A DNA stretch of 35,824 nucleotides, taken from the NCBI GenBank assembly GCA_004211975.1, contig RXIK01000116.1, forward strand, positions 1-35,824, read 5' to 3'. Source of the DNA: Methanosarcinales archaeon. GTDB taxonomy: Archaea; Halobacteriota; Methanosarcinia; Methanosarcinales; Methanogasteraceae. Made by a program: the position numbers and the translations under genes. The notes beneath the pieces were generated by a model that saw nothing but the letters and a program-made list of their open reading frames with translations, ran no database searches and was not told the DNA's origin. Shown piece by piece: positions 8,837 to 16,230 of the stretch. Each line of letters starts with the position of its first letter. Positions within the stretch are counted from its first letter, which is position 1.

Positions 8837-9334
8837 TTATTTTAAACTGCGGATAAAAGTTTCTAATCCTTTTCTCATTATTCCGCATTTTAATCCTTTA
8901 TCCCCAAGTGGTGTCAACAAGCGTTTTGTGTTTTTTGGTGTAGGACTTTTTGAGTGATTTATAATAACAGCACCCCACTTAACATTTTGGAAAAGTCGAG
9001 CACCCGCCAATTTCGTATTAAATATATTGTATGTATTCAATAATTGCTTTACACCATGAGAGACATCCCTTCCCTTCAATTCAACTAAACAAATCGCCTT
9101 TTCCGGTTCATTGTGAGTGTGCTTGAAGTAATAAATCAGTAAGTCACAAATAGGTTCTCCGGTGTTTGCAATACCAAGATATTGGTTGAATTGCTGTCGA
9201 TTTTCATCCGAATCAAGATGGAAAAAAAGAAATGTTTCATCTCTCCCCGGTTTTATTGATACAGACACTCCACTTTCATTGAAACTTGTGCCATGATGAA
9301 GGTGGTTTGCGAGTAACAGGTTAAATGGCACCAA
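8837..9334 (-). CDS. small PD-(D/E)xK nuclease-like protein, partner of the adjacent AAA ATPase
   Basis: 165 residues, not recognised as a named family. The centre reads CDLLIYYF, about 14 residues, then CLVELKGRDVSHGVKQL. This Asp, spacer, hydrophobic strand, E-x-K, then a Gln-containing helix is the pattern of a PD-(D/E)xK nuclease core. The rest gives no further motif. The start is uncertain: the track uses TTG at 9334, and GTG at 9331 fits the AGGTGAT Shine-Dalgarno just upstream better. It begins six bases after the stop of the ATPase gene, so the two are an operon. The A/T-rich composition contrasts with the flanking glm genes, suggesting horizontal acquisition. Nuclease activity is inferred from the motif only; it could also be a recognition subunit. 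Confidence 0.55.
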   Translation of the reverse strand: MVPFNLLLANHLHHGTSFNESGVSVSIKPGRDETFLFFHLDSDENRQQFNQYLGIANTGEPICDLLIYYFKHTHNEPEKAICLVELKGRDVSHGVKQLLNTYNIFNTKLAGARLFQNVKWGAVIINHSKSPTPKNTKRLLTPLGDKGLKCGIMRKGLETFIRSLK

Positions 9335-9339
9335 ATCAC

Positions 9340-10743
9340 CTACAAATCAAAATAAAGATTGGACACATAATCAGATACATTGCCAAATGTGTCCCAGTCG
9401 ATTAAATCATCTTCTTCGAATATATCTTTTACAGTGTTACCATCAAAAAGATATGCTGCTACGTTGTCCGAGTCAATGAAACATGAATCATTCTTCAACT
9501 TGAACTTAGCCTCTAATTTTTCCTTGCCGCTCTTTTTAAGTTCATAAGCCTTGGTCAAGTTTGAAATATGGTCAACTAAATAAGGGCTGTGTGTGGTAGT
9601 AATTACATTCAAACCGGAATTTGCCATCATAGCTAAAAATTCCATAATTTCTATTTGAGCTTCAGGATGTAAATTCATCTCAGGTTCGTCTATTATTACT
9701 AAATCCCTTTCCTCTGCCACATATCTAAGGTAAAGCACTAAAGGGATTAAGTCCTTTATACCCGAAGACACTGGCGGGATGTCAAAGACGGTAGCATCGT
9801 CTTTAAGCTTAAATAAAATTTCAATAGCGTTGTCTGGCTTTTCAATAGTTTCAATCCCGCCGTAAAGAATGTCATTCTCTAAAATTTCTGATAACTCTAT
9901 ATATCGCCTAATTTTGGGGTCTTTTTCCGCCAATTGTTGTCGTCGACTTTGGTTTTTGAAATCGCATGCAGTCAAGATGGTACGTATTAAATCAGCTACT
10001 GGCATAGACATAATCAGTTCGTTTTCATTCTTATTTGATGCAATCTCTGTTGGTATTGTCTCCTTGCCCGTGCGACCGCGAATTGCAGGCAAAAATTGTA
10101 TTATGCCGGTCCTTTCGGCTGGGAAAAAATAAGTACCTTTATAATATGCCTGGTGAATTCGCATAAATACAAAAGAGGCTATTATTTCTTTAGTGATATA
10201 TCTTGGCAGTTCCTGTATTTCTTTATTTGATCTGGTAAATATGTATATATTAGGGTCTTCCTTTTGAATATACAATTCTAAAAGTGCCACACCATCTTCA
10301 TTTTCACTCACTTTTCTTCTAAGAGACGGTATATTTTGGGATGGTGCATATTTTTCGTTGTTCAATTCTACAGCCATAACCAAATTTTCAAATGAAATTG
10401 TTTGACTCCCTAATAGTCTTGGCATATACTTTGGTAGAAGACGGGCAACATTGGATATGTATTCGCCCCCAAATTCTTCAATGAAATTTTTCGTGTCGAT
10501 TTTTGCGGTCCCATTAACTAAGAGACTTTCAATGGCATCTTCGATAACCTCATAACGTTCGCTTAGTTTCTCCCTTGAATATGCAGTGTAGTAATGCTCC
10601 CACATTTGTGGAGTAAACAGACATGCGATCAAAGTGGCAGTCCAAGTTTTACCAGTACCATTTGGACCTACAAATACTGTTAAAGGCTTTGTTTCAATTT
10701 CGCACTTCTCAATCGGTCCAAAATTTTCAATTTTAATCAACAT
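9340..10743 (-). CDS. ABC-type AAA ATPase (AAA_15/AAA_21, OLD/PtuA-like), defence-type
   Basis: 467 residues. N-terminus MLIKIENFGPIEKCEIE leads to Walker A GPNGTGKT. Mid-protein has FFPAERTGI, a motif typical of this ATPase family. The ABC-like signature region is VSSGIKDLIPLVLYLR, Walker B is LVIIDEPEMNLHPEAQ, and the switch His is TTTHSPYLVDHI. There is no TOPRIM nuclease domain at the C-terminus, unlike OLD proteins; the C-terminal ~90 residues are a short alpha/beta tail. Such stand-alone ATPases occur in two-gene antiphage systems (Septu PtuA with an HNH partner, PARIS AriA with a TOPRIM partner). Here the partner has a PD-(D/E)xK-like motif. It has its own TATA-like promoter, so it is an independent cassette. 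Confident on the ATPase, moderate on defence. Confidence 0.85.
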   Translation of the reverse strand: MLIKIENFGPIEKCEIETKPLTVFVGPNGTGKTWTATLIACLFTPQMWEHYYTAYSREKLSERYEVIEDAIESLLVNGTAKIDTKNFIEEFGGEYISNVARLLPKYMPRLLGSQTISFENLVMAVELNNEKYAPSQNIPSLRRKVSENEDGVALLELYIQKEDPNIYIFTRSNKEIQELPRYITKEIIASFVFMRIHQAYYKGTYFFPAERTGIIQFLPAIRGRTGKETIPTEIASNKNENELIMSMPVADLIRTILTACDFKNQSRRQQLAEKDPKIRRYIELSEILENDILYGGIETIEKPDNAIEILFKLKDDATVFDIPPVSSGIKDLIPLVLYLRYVAEERDLVIIDEPEMNLHPEAQIEIMEFLAMMANSGLNVITTTHSPYLVDHISNLTKAYELKKSGKEKLEAKFKLKNDSCFIDSDNVAAYLFDGNTVKDIFEEDDLIDWDTFGNVSDYVSNLYFDL

Positions 10744-10790
10744 TTACAAAACCCACATTTTCTTGTATAATTTGTCGTTTCACAGTTCTT

Positions 10791-10806
10791 GCATATAATA
10801 TATTCT
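10791..10806 (-). promoter_or_regulatory. TATA-like promoter of the ATPase/nuclease cassette
   Basis: On the minus strand the sequence GAATATATTATATGC lies about 50-60 bp upstream of the ATPase start codon. It is the only strong TATA-type element in the otherwise gene-free 10744-10860 segment. Confidence 0.5.
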
Positions 10807-10879
10807 CTTTGTTCGTGTTATGTTTGTTGAAATGTGGCAAAAAAGTAGTTCCTCCTAAAACTCATGCACCATTTTGGTG

Positions 10880-10911
10880 CCCCGGACGTTGAGCGTTAGC
10901 GGAGCCCGGGG
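10880..10911. repeat. GC-rich hairpin downstream of the zinc-ribbon gene
   Basis: CCCCGG (10880-10885) pairs with CCCGGGG (10905-10911) around GTTGAGCGTTAGCGGAG. The core resembles the reverse complement of the segment in the glmU-glmS spacer (about 4030-4060), so it is likely a dispersed intergenic repeat. It sits between the 3' end of the DUF1786 operon and the promoter of the ATPase cassette and could act as a terminator. Nothing else was recognised between 10912 and 11048. Confidence 0.5.
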
Positions 10912-11048
10912 TTTGGTGACTTCAGTAAACTGTTTGTTCGGGAGTCCTTTATTTGTGTGGTTACCTATAGTTGGAAGGAGTCGGTGCAACCAGAGAACAC
11001 TGTGAAATGTGTTTTTTCCCGGGTGTTTGTGTTTGTGTGGGGGTTTGT

Positions 11049-11213
11049 TTAGTCCTGTAGGCTGTATGAGAACCCGCATTCGGGGCAGAAGTACATGAAG
11101 ATCTTGGTTCCCTTCTTGCTTTTTTTGATGGTGGTCTCCATCCATGTGCCGCAGACGGTGCATTTGTGGTCATGAAGCGTGCGGTTTCTTTGTTGGTTTA
11201 CACCTTCAGTCAC
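11049..11213 (-). CDS. 54-residue zinc-ribbon protein
   Basis: Within the longer track ORF 11049-11390, only the last part looks like protein. A GTG at 11211-11213 overlaps the stop of the DUF1786 gene as GTGA, giving 54 residues. It contains two CxxC knuckles, KCTVCGTW and FCPECGFSY, separated by ~20 residues with a basic KKSKKGTK segment: a zinc ribbon. No enzymatic domain. Position at the end of the DUF424-coiled-coil-DUF1786 operon with a 4-base overlap indicates translational coupling. It could be a nucleic-acid- or ribosome-associated adaptor, but no function can be assigned. Confidence 0.75.
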   Translation of the reverse strand: MTEGVNQQRNRTLHDHKCTVCGTWMETTIKKSKKGTKIFMYFCPECGFSYSLQD

Positions 11214-12280
11214 GGTTTCGCACCTCGAACTGATGATAGTCCTTTGATCAGCCCGAAACACCCGGTCAGCATCATATCGCCGTAGGGCGCGGCAAAAGTA
11301 ACCTTGTGTCTGCTTTGCTTTGCCAGGTGTCGGTTTGGTCCGGTGACGATGATCTGCGGCATCTTGGGGGGTGTGTTTTTGATGTGGCATCCGTGCCCGC
11401 CGCTCTCGAACACTTCTTCGAATGTCAGCGTTCCTGCTGCGAGTTTTTCTATGTATGTGTCGAGCGTCTTGATGGTTATCTGCCGTGTATGGTGCTCAAA
11501 TACGCCGGTGATGCGGTTATCTATCAGTATGGCGCAGAGCGTGTGCCCGTTTCCGATGTTCAGCACGATCATTGGTTGACCGGGGTCTTTTGCGGCACTT
11601 GCTGCTCCGAATACTGCCGCAGGTCCGGTGTCCATCATAATCACATCATCGCAAACATGCGACAACGACCGCGCGACTGAGGTCATGCGCGTAAGATAGG
11701 GGGGGATTGTTTCCGGAGTGTATGCGAACGATCGCAGACTGCCGCCGCGGTCTATCACTTCCTTTAAGTGCTCGAACCTGAATATGCGGTTGCTGCCCAT
11801 GCTTTCGCCATGGTCTTGCACGGCAACTGCGAACGTGCCCGGCATATCCACGCCGAACAGTCCGAGCATCTGTTCTATTGCGGGCAGATCAATATCTCCT
11901 GTTTTGATGCGGACTGCATCAGCAGGGGAATCTTTGTTCTGTGGCATGATGGTTACACCAAGACTGCGTACACGATTAAGATCATCATAGATCGTTTTTG
12001 CAGCAGTTTCCGTTGAATAGACCTGCAACCCATCTTTTAGATGTTGTTTTATGGCGCGGACGCAGGCGCCGCCGCCCATCACACCTCCGGTCATAAAGAT
12101 GTCCTTGCCCAGGTGCGTGGCATCTCCGATCTGTTTTGCCACGATCGTGGTTTGTGATGGTAGGACCATTTTGAAACACTGCTCGATCTGCTTTTCGCTA
12201 TCGTATATCAGGATATCCTGTGTTCCAGCGCCCACGTCGATCGCAACAGCTGATGTATCAATCGAACTTGATGTCATCAT
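11210..12280 (-). CDS. DUF1786 family protein (COG4012), ASKHA-ATPase-like
   Basis: 356 residues. The opening AVAIDVGAGTQDILIYD resembles the phosphate-1 motif of actin/Hsp70/sugar-kinase (ASKHA) ATPases. A Gly-rich turn TGGVMGGGACVRAI and a later LNIGNGHTLCAIL (phosphate-2-like) agree with that fold. The family is found mainly in methanogens and some anaerobic bacteria. Members are often labelled as pyruvate formate-lyase activating enzyme-related, but no radical-SAM Cys motif is seen here, so that label should not be used. It overlaps the upstream coiled-coil gene by 23 bp and the downstream zinc ribbon by 4 bp. Function unknown. Confidence 0.8.
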   Translation of the reverse strand: MMTSSSIDTSAVAIDVGAGTQDILIYDSEKQIEQCFKMVLPSQTTIVAKQIGDATHLGKDIFMTGGVMGGGACVRAIKQHLKDGLQVYSTETAAKTIYDDLNRVRSLGVTIMPQNKDSPADAVRIKTGDIDLPAIEQMLGLFGVDMPGTFAVAVQDHGESMGSNRIFRFEHLKEVIDRGGSLRSFAYTPETIPPYLTRMTSVARSLSHVCDDVIMMDTGPAAVFGAASAAKDPGQPMIVLNIGNGHTLCAILIDNRITGVFEHHTRQITIKTLDTYIEKLAAGTLTFEEVFESGGHGCHIKNTPPKMPQIIVTGPNRHLAKQSRHKVTFAAPYGDMMLTGCFGLIKGLSSVRGAKP

Positions 12281-13202
12281 GTTCCATTAGCACCTGAAGT
12301 TCCTTTAAGCTCATGCGCCCGGTTGACTTGAATTTCTCCAGTGCGATTTCGTGTTGATCGGTGTCGATTCCCGCACTTGACCTCTCCTTTGGCATCCCTT
12401 TCATTGCATCAATATGTAGGGATAAGTCGTCGCGTAGACGCTCAACTGTTACCTTGTTCGCATCGATTGACTTGCTGAGTGGCTTGACAATGCGGTATTT
12501 CTCTTTTAATTGTGTGTGATACAGGTTTGCTTCCTTGCGAATGGCGTCCAGATTCTTGTATGTGCTGAGTAACTCCTCGTGATGTGTTTGTGACTCATCC
12601 GCAAGAATCTGGATCTCTTGATGGGCATTATCGCCAGTCTTGCGCATCTCCCGAATCTCCTTGTAGATTGGAATGAGTTCGCTATGAACTGCATCAGCTT
12701 CTCTGCTAACGACCAGTCGCTCACCAAGTTGTTTCAGCCGTTCCATAGAGTCTATCTCGTGGTTTAACGGGATATCCGCTTGAATAAAGACATACAGCTC
12801 GTTTGCATAAGCTTTTTCGAGACTTGAAGTCTGCATTTTCGCGATTGAATTGAGCTTATCGCGTTTGGCTTTCAGTTGATCCAGTCGACTTCGCTGCTGG
12901 CTTATCTGCACTTGTACTCCGCTTCGGGGTTTTTTCAGGTCGGCGATTTTCTGGTTGATGGCGTCTCTGGCCTTTCTACATGCTGATGCTTTGGTCGCGT
13001 ATTCTTTGACTTTTGCATTGAGTTCATCGCGTTTATTTCGTAGTTCATCAATCGATCCGCGATGCAATTTAATTTCTTCGATTGATTTCCGTATATCCTT
13101 GTTTAAACGGTCTACCTGTTGCCTGAGACTGTTGACATGACTTTTTAATTCCTTTTCAGTCATATCCGACGCATTTTTTGGTGGATTTGAATCGTCAGTC
13201 AT
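12258..13202 (-). CDS. archaeal coiled-coil protein A (COG1340-like)
   Basis: The start is placed at the ATG at 13202 (MTDDSNPP), six bases after an AGGAGGCG site; the track's 13220 start is six residues longer. About 314 residues, almost entirely heptad-rich and charged: ELKSHVNSLRQQVDRLNK, RNKRDELNAKVKEYATKA and LDQLKAKRDKLNSIAKM. Some Cys is present, with no membrane segment. It resembles COG1340 archaeal coiled-coil proteins, which are of unknown role and widespread in methanogens. It has a repeated DESQTHHEEL motif also found in the next protein (DQSQGHHESF), so the two are paralogues, likely forming a heteromeric rod. Overlaps its neighbours on both sides (8 bp and 23 bp). Confidence 0.8.
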   Translation of the reverse strand: MTDDSNPPKNASDMTEKELKSHVNSLRQQVDRLNKDIRKSIEEIKLHRGSIDELRNKRDELNAKVKEYATKASACRKARDAINQKIADLKKPRSGVQVQISQQRSRLDQLKAKRDKLNSIAKMQTSSLEKAYANELYVFIQADIPLNHEIDSMERLKQLGERLVVSREADAVHSELIPIYKEIREMRKTGDNAHQEIQILADESQTHHEELLSTYKNLDAIRKEANLYHTQLKEKYRIVKPLSKSIDANKVTVERLRDDLSLHIDAMKGMPKERSSAGIDTDQHEIALEKFKSTGRMSLKELQVLMEHDDIKFD

Positions 13203-14010
13203 TTTGTTCGCCTCCTGCATCCTGTGCGGTCATTGCATTTAGCGTGCCCTCCCAATAATCAACCGCGGCAACGTGACTACTGATACGGTTCTTCAGCCAG
13301 ATGTGCCGCCCACGCACCTCTTTCAGTTGCTCTGCATACTCTACAAATGACTCATGGTGCCCCTGGGACTGGTCTGCGACAGAAACAATCTCGTTGTGGC
13401 ACTTATCTGCATCTTCTATCATGTTTTCGATCTCTGCAGATATGTGTTTGACCGTTCCATCGCTGGTGTTGTCGCTGTCGTCAGACCGGATCTCGTGTAT
13501 CTCATCTATTCGTTTGGAGAGTTTTTTGATCTTTTCAACGATCTCGCGCTCCTTCCGGATACCCATGACCGTTGTCTGAAGTTTCCAGTCAAGTGTCTCG
13601 ATGTCTTTCTGCAGACGTGCCATCTCCTGTTCATGCTTCCGTGCGCTCTGGCTGGCATTGATCAGATCAAACATCTCGATCCTGCGTTGTTTTGCCTGGT
13701 GATACAGCATTTGCCGATTATCCTTTAATTCAGCAACATGCTCGTTGATCTTGTCCCGCTCGCCCCGCTCATCCCCTGACTGTCCCTTCAGTTCGGACAC
13801 CTTTGGATCAAGAACCTCGAACTCGCCCCGGTATGCATCAAGCATCCGCTTATGTTTTGCGATGACTGCATTAACAAGTGCCAGCTCATCCCATGTGTTG
13901 ATGCTTTTGCTTGAAATTCTTGCATCGGATGGCTGTTCGGTGGTTTTGTCGTCATTGTTCGGTTCTTTGGGTTCTTCTGGTTTACCGGGTTCTTCTGGTA
14001 TGTCAATCAC
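13195..14010 (-). CDS. archaeal coiled-coil protein B (COG1340-like)
   Basis: 271 residues starting at a GTG (14008-14010) behind an AGGA site. The first ~35 residues are Pro/Glu-rich and low complexity (EEPGKPEEPKEP). The rest is a long coiled coil, including ALVNAVIAKHKRMLDAYRGE, RDKINEHVAELKDNRQMLYH and KEREIVEKIKKLSKRIDEIH. The DQSQGHHESFVEYAEQLKEV segment matches the equivalent segment of coiled-coil protein A, marking them as paralogues from duplication. It begins 20 bp after the DUF424 gene. No enzymatic motif; a structural or scaffolding role is the only inference available. Confidence 0.78.
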   Translation of the reverse strand: MIDIPEEPGKPEEPKEPNNDDKTTEQPSDARISSKSINTWDELALVNAVIAKHKRMLDAYRGEFEVLDPKVSELKGQSGDERGERDKINEHVAELKDNRQMLYHQAKQRRIEMFDLINASQSARKHEQEMARLQKDIETLDWKLQTTVMGIRKEREIVEKIKKLSKRIDEIHEIRSDDSDNTSDGTVKHISAEIENMIEDADKCHNEIVSVADQSQGHHESFVEYAEQLKEVRGRHIWLKNRISSHVAAVDYWEGTLNAMTAQDAGGEQND

Positions 14011-14029
14011 GTCCTGTCACTCATACTCG

Positions 14030-14332
14030 TTAGCGAGCGTCACTGTCCACCATCATCTGGGCATGTGGCACACCGTCAATTATGAGCATATTGTCTTCTG
14101 TTATGAAACCGCCCTCGAGTGCATGTTTGATAGCTCGCCTGCCAATGAGATTGGCGCTCGTTGCACGTGACATACTATTCATGACTTCGGCGGGGGTCGA
14201 TATCTCGCCTTTGTAGAAAAATTCAGATATTTCAAGGGTTAATGCACCATCGCTGAGGGTTTGTCCGATTAACTCACGGTCGCATATAGCAACCAGCAGA
14301 GTTTCACCGAATGTATGTGTCTTAATGTACAT
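14030..14332 (-). CDS. DUF424 family protein (COG2412)
   Basis: About 100 residues. The track starts six residues earlier at 14350, but the ATG at 14332 (MYIKTHTFGE) has GGTGGG at the right spacing and begins at the conserved family start. Conserved features are LLVAICDRELIGQTL, LEISEFFYKG, RATSANLIGRRAIKHALE and the C-terminal GVPHAQMM. DUF424 is a small archaea-specific family of unresolved function, often encoded near translation genes. It is the first gene of the operon that continues through two coiled coils, DUF1786 and a zinc ribbon. Confidence 0.9.
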   Translation of the reverse strand: MYIKTHTFGETLLVAICDRELIGQTLSDGALTLEISEFFYKGEISTPAEVMNSMSRATSANLIGRRAIKHALEGGFITEDNMLIIDGVPHAQMMVDSDAR

Positions 14333-14754
14333 GAGTCCCACCGATATCATCGATCAAACACCAATCACAGGAGATCTATCACTTATTTTTTAGGTTTTCA
14401 CGTTATGGTATATATAACTATGGCGCCTCGGCACGAGAATATACTTTGGCTAACCGCAGGTTTAGCTAACCACCAGATTACGCAGATTTCCACAAGAAGT
14501 AGGGGGAGGGATATGCTATGCAAGCACACCACAAACATTTTGTGTGCACTACCATTTTTCCCCGTCAGTCTCATGGTTTTTCCGCCTTAGCTAAGGCACA
14601 TGCAACTACCAGCATGCCGCCCCCGTAGATGGGGGCGGGCGAGTCTCTCCTGGGTATATGGGGCAACCTCCTGAAACCCAAAACTCAGCGCATACCTGGA
14701 AGTCTCATGGAAAGTTCTTTTTTGCGGTGTTGTGGTTGCTTTACAGGACCGTTC
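14333..14754. other. gene-free stretch between divergent minus-strand units, with hairpins
   Basis: No supported ORF; the plus-strand track ORFs here are antisense to or upstream of real genes. The left part (14430-14500) has GCTAACC-type short repeats and a CAGATTTCCACAAG segment of the dispersed intergenic-repeat type. A strong hairpin, CGCCCCC GTAGAT GGGGGCG (14618-14637), is preceded by the palindrome CCTTAGCTAAGG (about 14585-14596). The GC hairpin followed by GGGCGAGTC is similar in layout to that at 2591-2610. It may be a terminator for the minus-strand Cys-rich gene or an insertion-sequence end remnant. Confidence 0.4.
14618..14637. terminator. GC-rich hairpin downstream of the Cys-rich gene (possible terminator)
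   Basis: Perfect 7-bp stem CGCCCCC/GGGGGCG with a 6-base loop, about 120 bp beyond the stop of the 55-aa gene on the minus strand. No T-tract follows on either strand, so termination is only a possibility; a mobile-element end is the alternative. Confidence 0.35.
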
Positions 14755-14922
14755 CTACATTGCCTCAACACCAGGGAACATCATGAATTCCATGATACAT
14801 TGCATGCAATCCCCGGGGCAAGCTCTGGGATTACCCATTTTGCGTTTGCAATACATCTTAGAAACGTCCCGAGAACGTGATTTCATCTCGTTCAAGGGAC
14901 TTACTGGTTCATTTAGAGCCAT
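14755..14922 (-). CDS. 55-residue Cys-rich small protein, coupled to the CBS gene
   Basis: Not in the ORF track. The ATG at 14920-14922 overlaps the stop of the CBS gene (TAATG), a classic coupling arrangement, and the frame stays open for 55 codons to a TAG at 14755. The C-terminal half has CKRKMGNPRACPGDCMQC, four Cys in a C-x9-C-x3-C-x2-C pattern able to bind zinc or an iron-sulphur cluster. It is followed by a Met-rich IMEFMMFPGVEAM tail. Family not recognised. The overlap and the Cys pattern argue that it is a real gene, but 55 codons could also stay open by chance. Confidence 0.55.
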   Translation of the reverse strand: MALNEPVSPLNEMKSRSRDVSKMYCKRKMGNPRACPGDCMQCIMEFMMFPGVEAM

Positions 14923-15347
14923 TATTTCATCATCGAATATTGGTATAACGCCTGGGGACTTGCTGCCGCATACATATCTGCAATTGGTATAACGCCTGCG
15001 AACTTACCACCTGCCAGAACTATCAGACCGGGTATGTCGCTTCCCACCTCTATCTGAAATCTTGTGTATTTCAGTATGGCATCCATTACGTCATCCTCTG
15101 CCGATATTGTCATGAAGTTGGTAGAAACAGCCTCCTTGCTCTTCACCTTGCTGGAATCCAGCCCCTTTGCTACCACTTCTTCCAGTATCTTCCGGTAGGT
15201 TATGATCCCAACCACTTTCTTGCTTTCATCCACTACCATTACATCCAGTGCCCTGTGCTGCACCATTTCTTTTGCAGCCTCTGAAACAGGGTCCTCTGCA
15301 TCCACGCTTACATATTTACCAAAGAATCCAAGGTCTTTAACTTTCAT
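14922..15347 (-). CDS. tandem CBS-domain protein
   Basis: 141 residues from the ATG at 15347 (MKVKDLGFFG), preceded by GGAGGTG; the track start at 15395 is 16 residues too long. Two CBS motifs form one Bateman module. The first has PVSEAAKEMVQHRALDVMVV and KVVGIITYRKIL; the second has MTISAEDDVMDAILKYTRF and GGKFAGVIPIADMYAA. Such modules bind adenine nucleotides or SAM and act as energy sensors. It sits 19 bp after a ParA-like ATPase gene, so the two probably work together. The last codons contain a direct 16-bp repeat of an upstream segment (44-bp offset, other frame), so the C-terminal SPQALYQYSMMK may be a recent alteration. Confidence 0.88.
   Translation of the reverse strand: MKVKDLGFFGKYVSVDAEDPVSEAAKEMVQHRALDVMVVDESKKVVGIITYRKILEEVVAKGLDSSKVKSKEAVSTNFMTISAEDDVMDAILKYTRFQIEVGSDIPGLIVLAGGKFAGVIPIADMYAAASPQALYQYSMMK
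14939..14998. repeat. 16-bp direct repeat at the 3' end of the CBS gene
   Basis: ATTGGTATAACGCCTG occurs at 14939-14954 and again at 14983-14998 (offset 44 bp, not a multiple of three). Weaker similarity continues on the downstream plus-strand side. It marks a small local duplication that changes frame within the C-terminus of the CBS protein. Confidence 0.85.
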
Positions 15348-15366
15348 TTGTCCACCTCCTATTTGA

Positions 15367-16143
15367 TCACTCAAGCTTCTGTGTAATCTCCACAATAGCT
15401 TTTGCGAACGGATGATCCGGTTGTTCCATTATGAATGCGCCGGAGGGTTTCTCAAGTATTCCATCGAAGTTCAACACCTCACAGTAGCAAGGTATCAGTC
15501 CTATTACGTTTAACTTGAACTTGTCCTCCAGCCACTTCCCGACTTTGCGACCCTCGTCGGTAGCAACAACCGCAGGTGCAACCTTGTTCACCAGTATGCT
15601 TACATTCTTTCCAAGGAGTTCATATATGCCACTAACGAGATTGCTTATGCCGTCGAGATCGGACTTGTATGTTGTGGTTACAACTACCACATCTTCCGAC
15701 ACTACGATTGCATTTACCGCGGAATAATGTACGCCAGGACTTGTGTCGAGGACGATGTAGTCCACACCATTGCTAAGCAGATATTCTTTTGCTTTTGTAA
15801 GCCTCTGGAAGGCAGTTAGATGCCATTCCTTCCCTTTCTCCATCATTTCACGCGCAGCGGTCACATCAGGATTTGCAAAGCCAATGAGCATTTTACCCCC
15901 AAGACCGAGTTTGTCACTGAAGTCCACGAGCGCGGAATCAAGTTCACACCGTCCTTCCAGATAGTCGTTTATCCAGTGGTCAGGTTCGTAGTCAAACATC
16001 GTGTTCAAGCTCGGCGCCCTGAAATCCATGTCAATCAGACATGTGGTTTTTCCACTCTGCGAGAGACGTGTCGCAACGTTTGTTGCAACAGATGTCTTTC
16101 CAGTTCCACCCCTGTAGGAATGTATTGTTATTACTTTTCCCAT
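15367..16143 (-). CDS. ParA/MinD-family ATPase
   Basis: 258 residues. Deviant Walker A near the N-terminus: SYRGGTGKTSVATNVA, with Arg at the place of the usual signature Lys, as in other archaeal SYRGGTGKS-type members. DMDFRAPSL (switch I / Walker A') and VDYIVLDTSPGVHYSAV (Walker B) follow. Such ATPases position or load partners on membranes, DNA or metalloproteins. It lies ~90 bp downstream of cooS and upstream of a CBS gene. CooC, the nickel-insertion ATPase for CO dehydrogenase, is in the same superfamily, so a maturation role is tempting. However, the CooC-type KGG P-loop and metal-binding Cys pair are not evident, and own-promoter sequence (CATAAATAA) lies just upstream. Specific role unknown. 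Confidence 0.85.
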   Translation of the reverse strand: MGKVITIHSYRGGTGKTSVATNVATRLSQSGKTTCLIDMDFRAPSLNTMFDYEPDHWINDYLEGRCELDSALVDFSDKLGLGGKMLIGFANPDVTAAREMMEKGKEWHLTAFQRLTKAKEYLLSNGVDYIVLDTSPGVHYSAVNAIVVSEDVVVVTTTYKSDLDGISNLVSGIYELLGKNVSILVNKVAPAVVATDEGRKVGKWLEDKFKLNVIGLIPCYCEVLNFDGILEKPSGAFIMEQPDHPFAKAIVEITQKLE

Positions 16144-16230
16144 GTTATAGCCTCTGTATCTTTATTTATGCGTTCTCTTTGTAGTCTGAATATTCAAGTT
16201 CTTACATTGAACTTCTTGCCAAACAAACTA

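Noticed and set aside
11768-12016. plus-strand ORFs within DUF1786
   Set aside because: Antisense shadows; DUF1786 motifs are in the minus frame.
15367-16143. Calling the ParA-like ATPase CooC
   Set aside because: Close to cooS, but the P-loop is SYRGGTGKT and no CooC metal-binding Cys pair is evident; left as ParA/MinD family.
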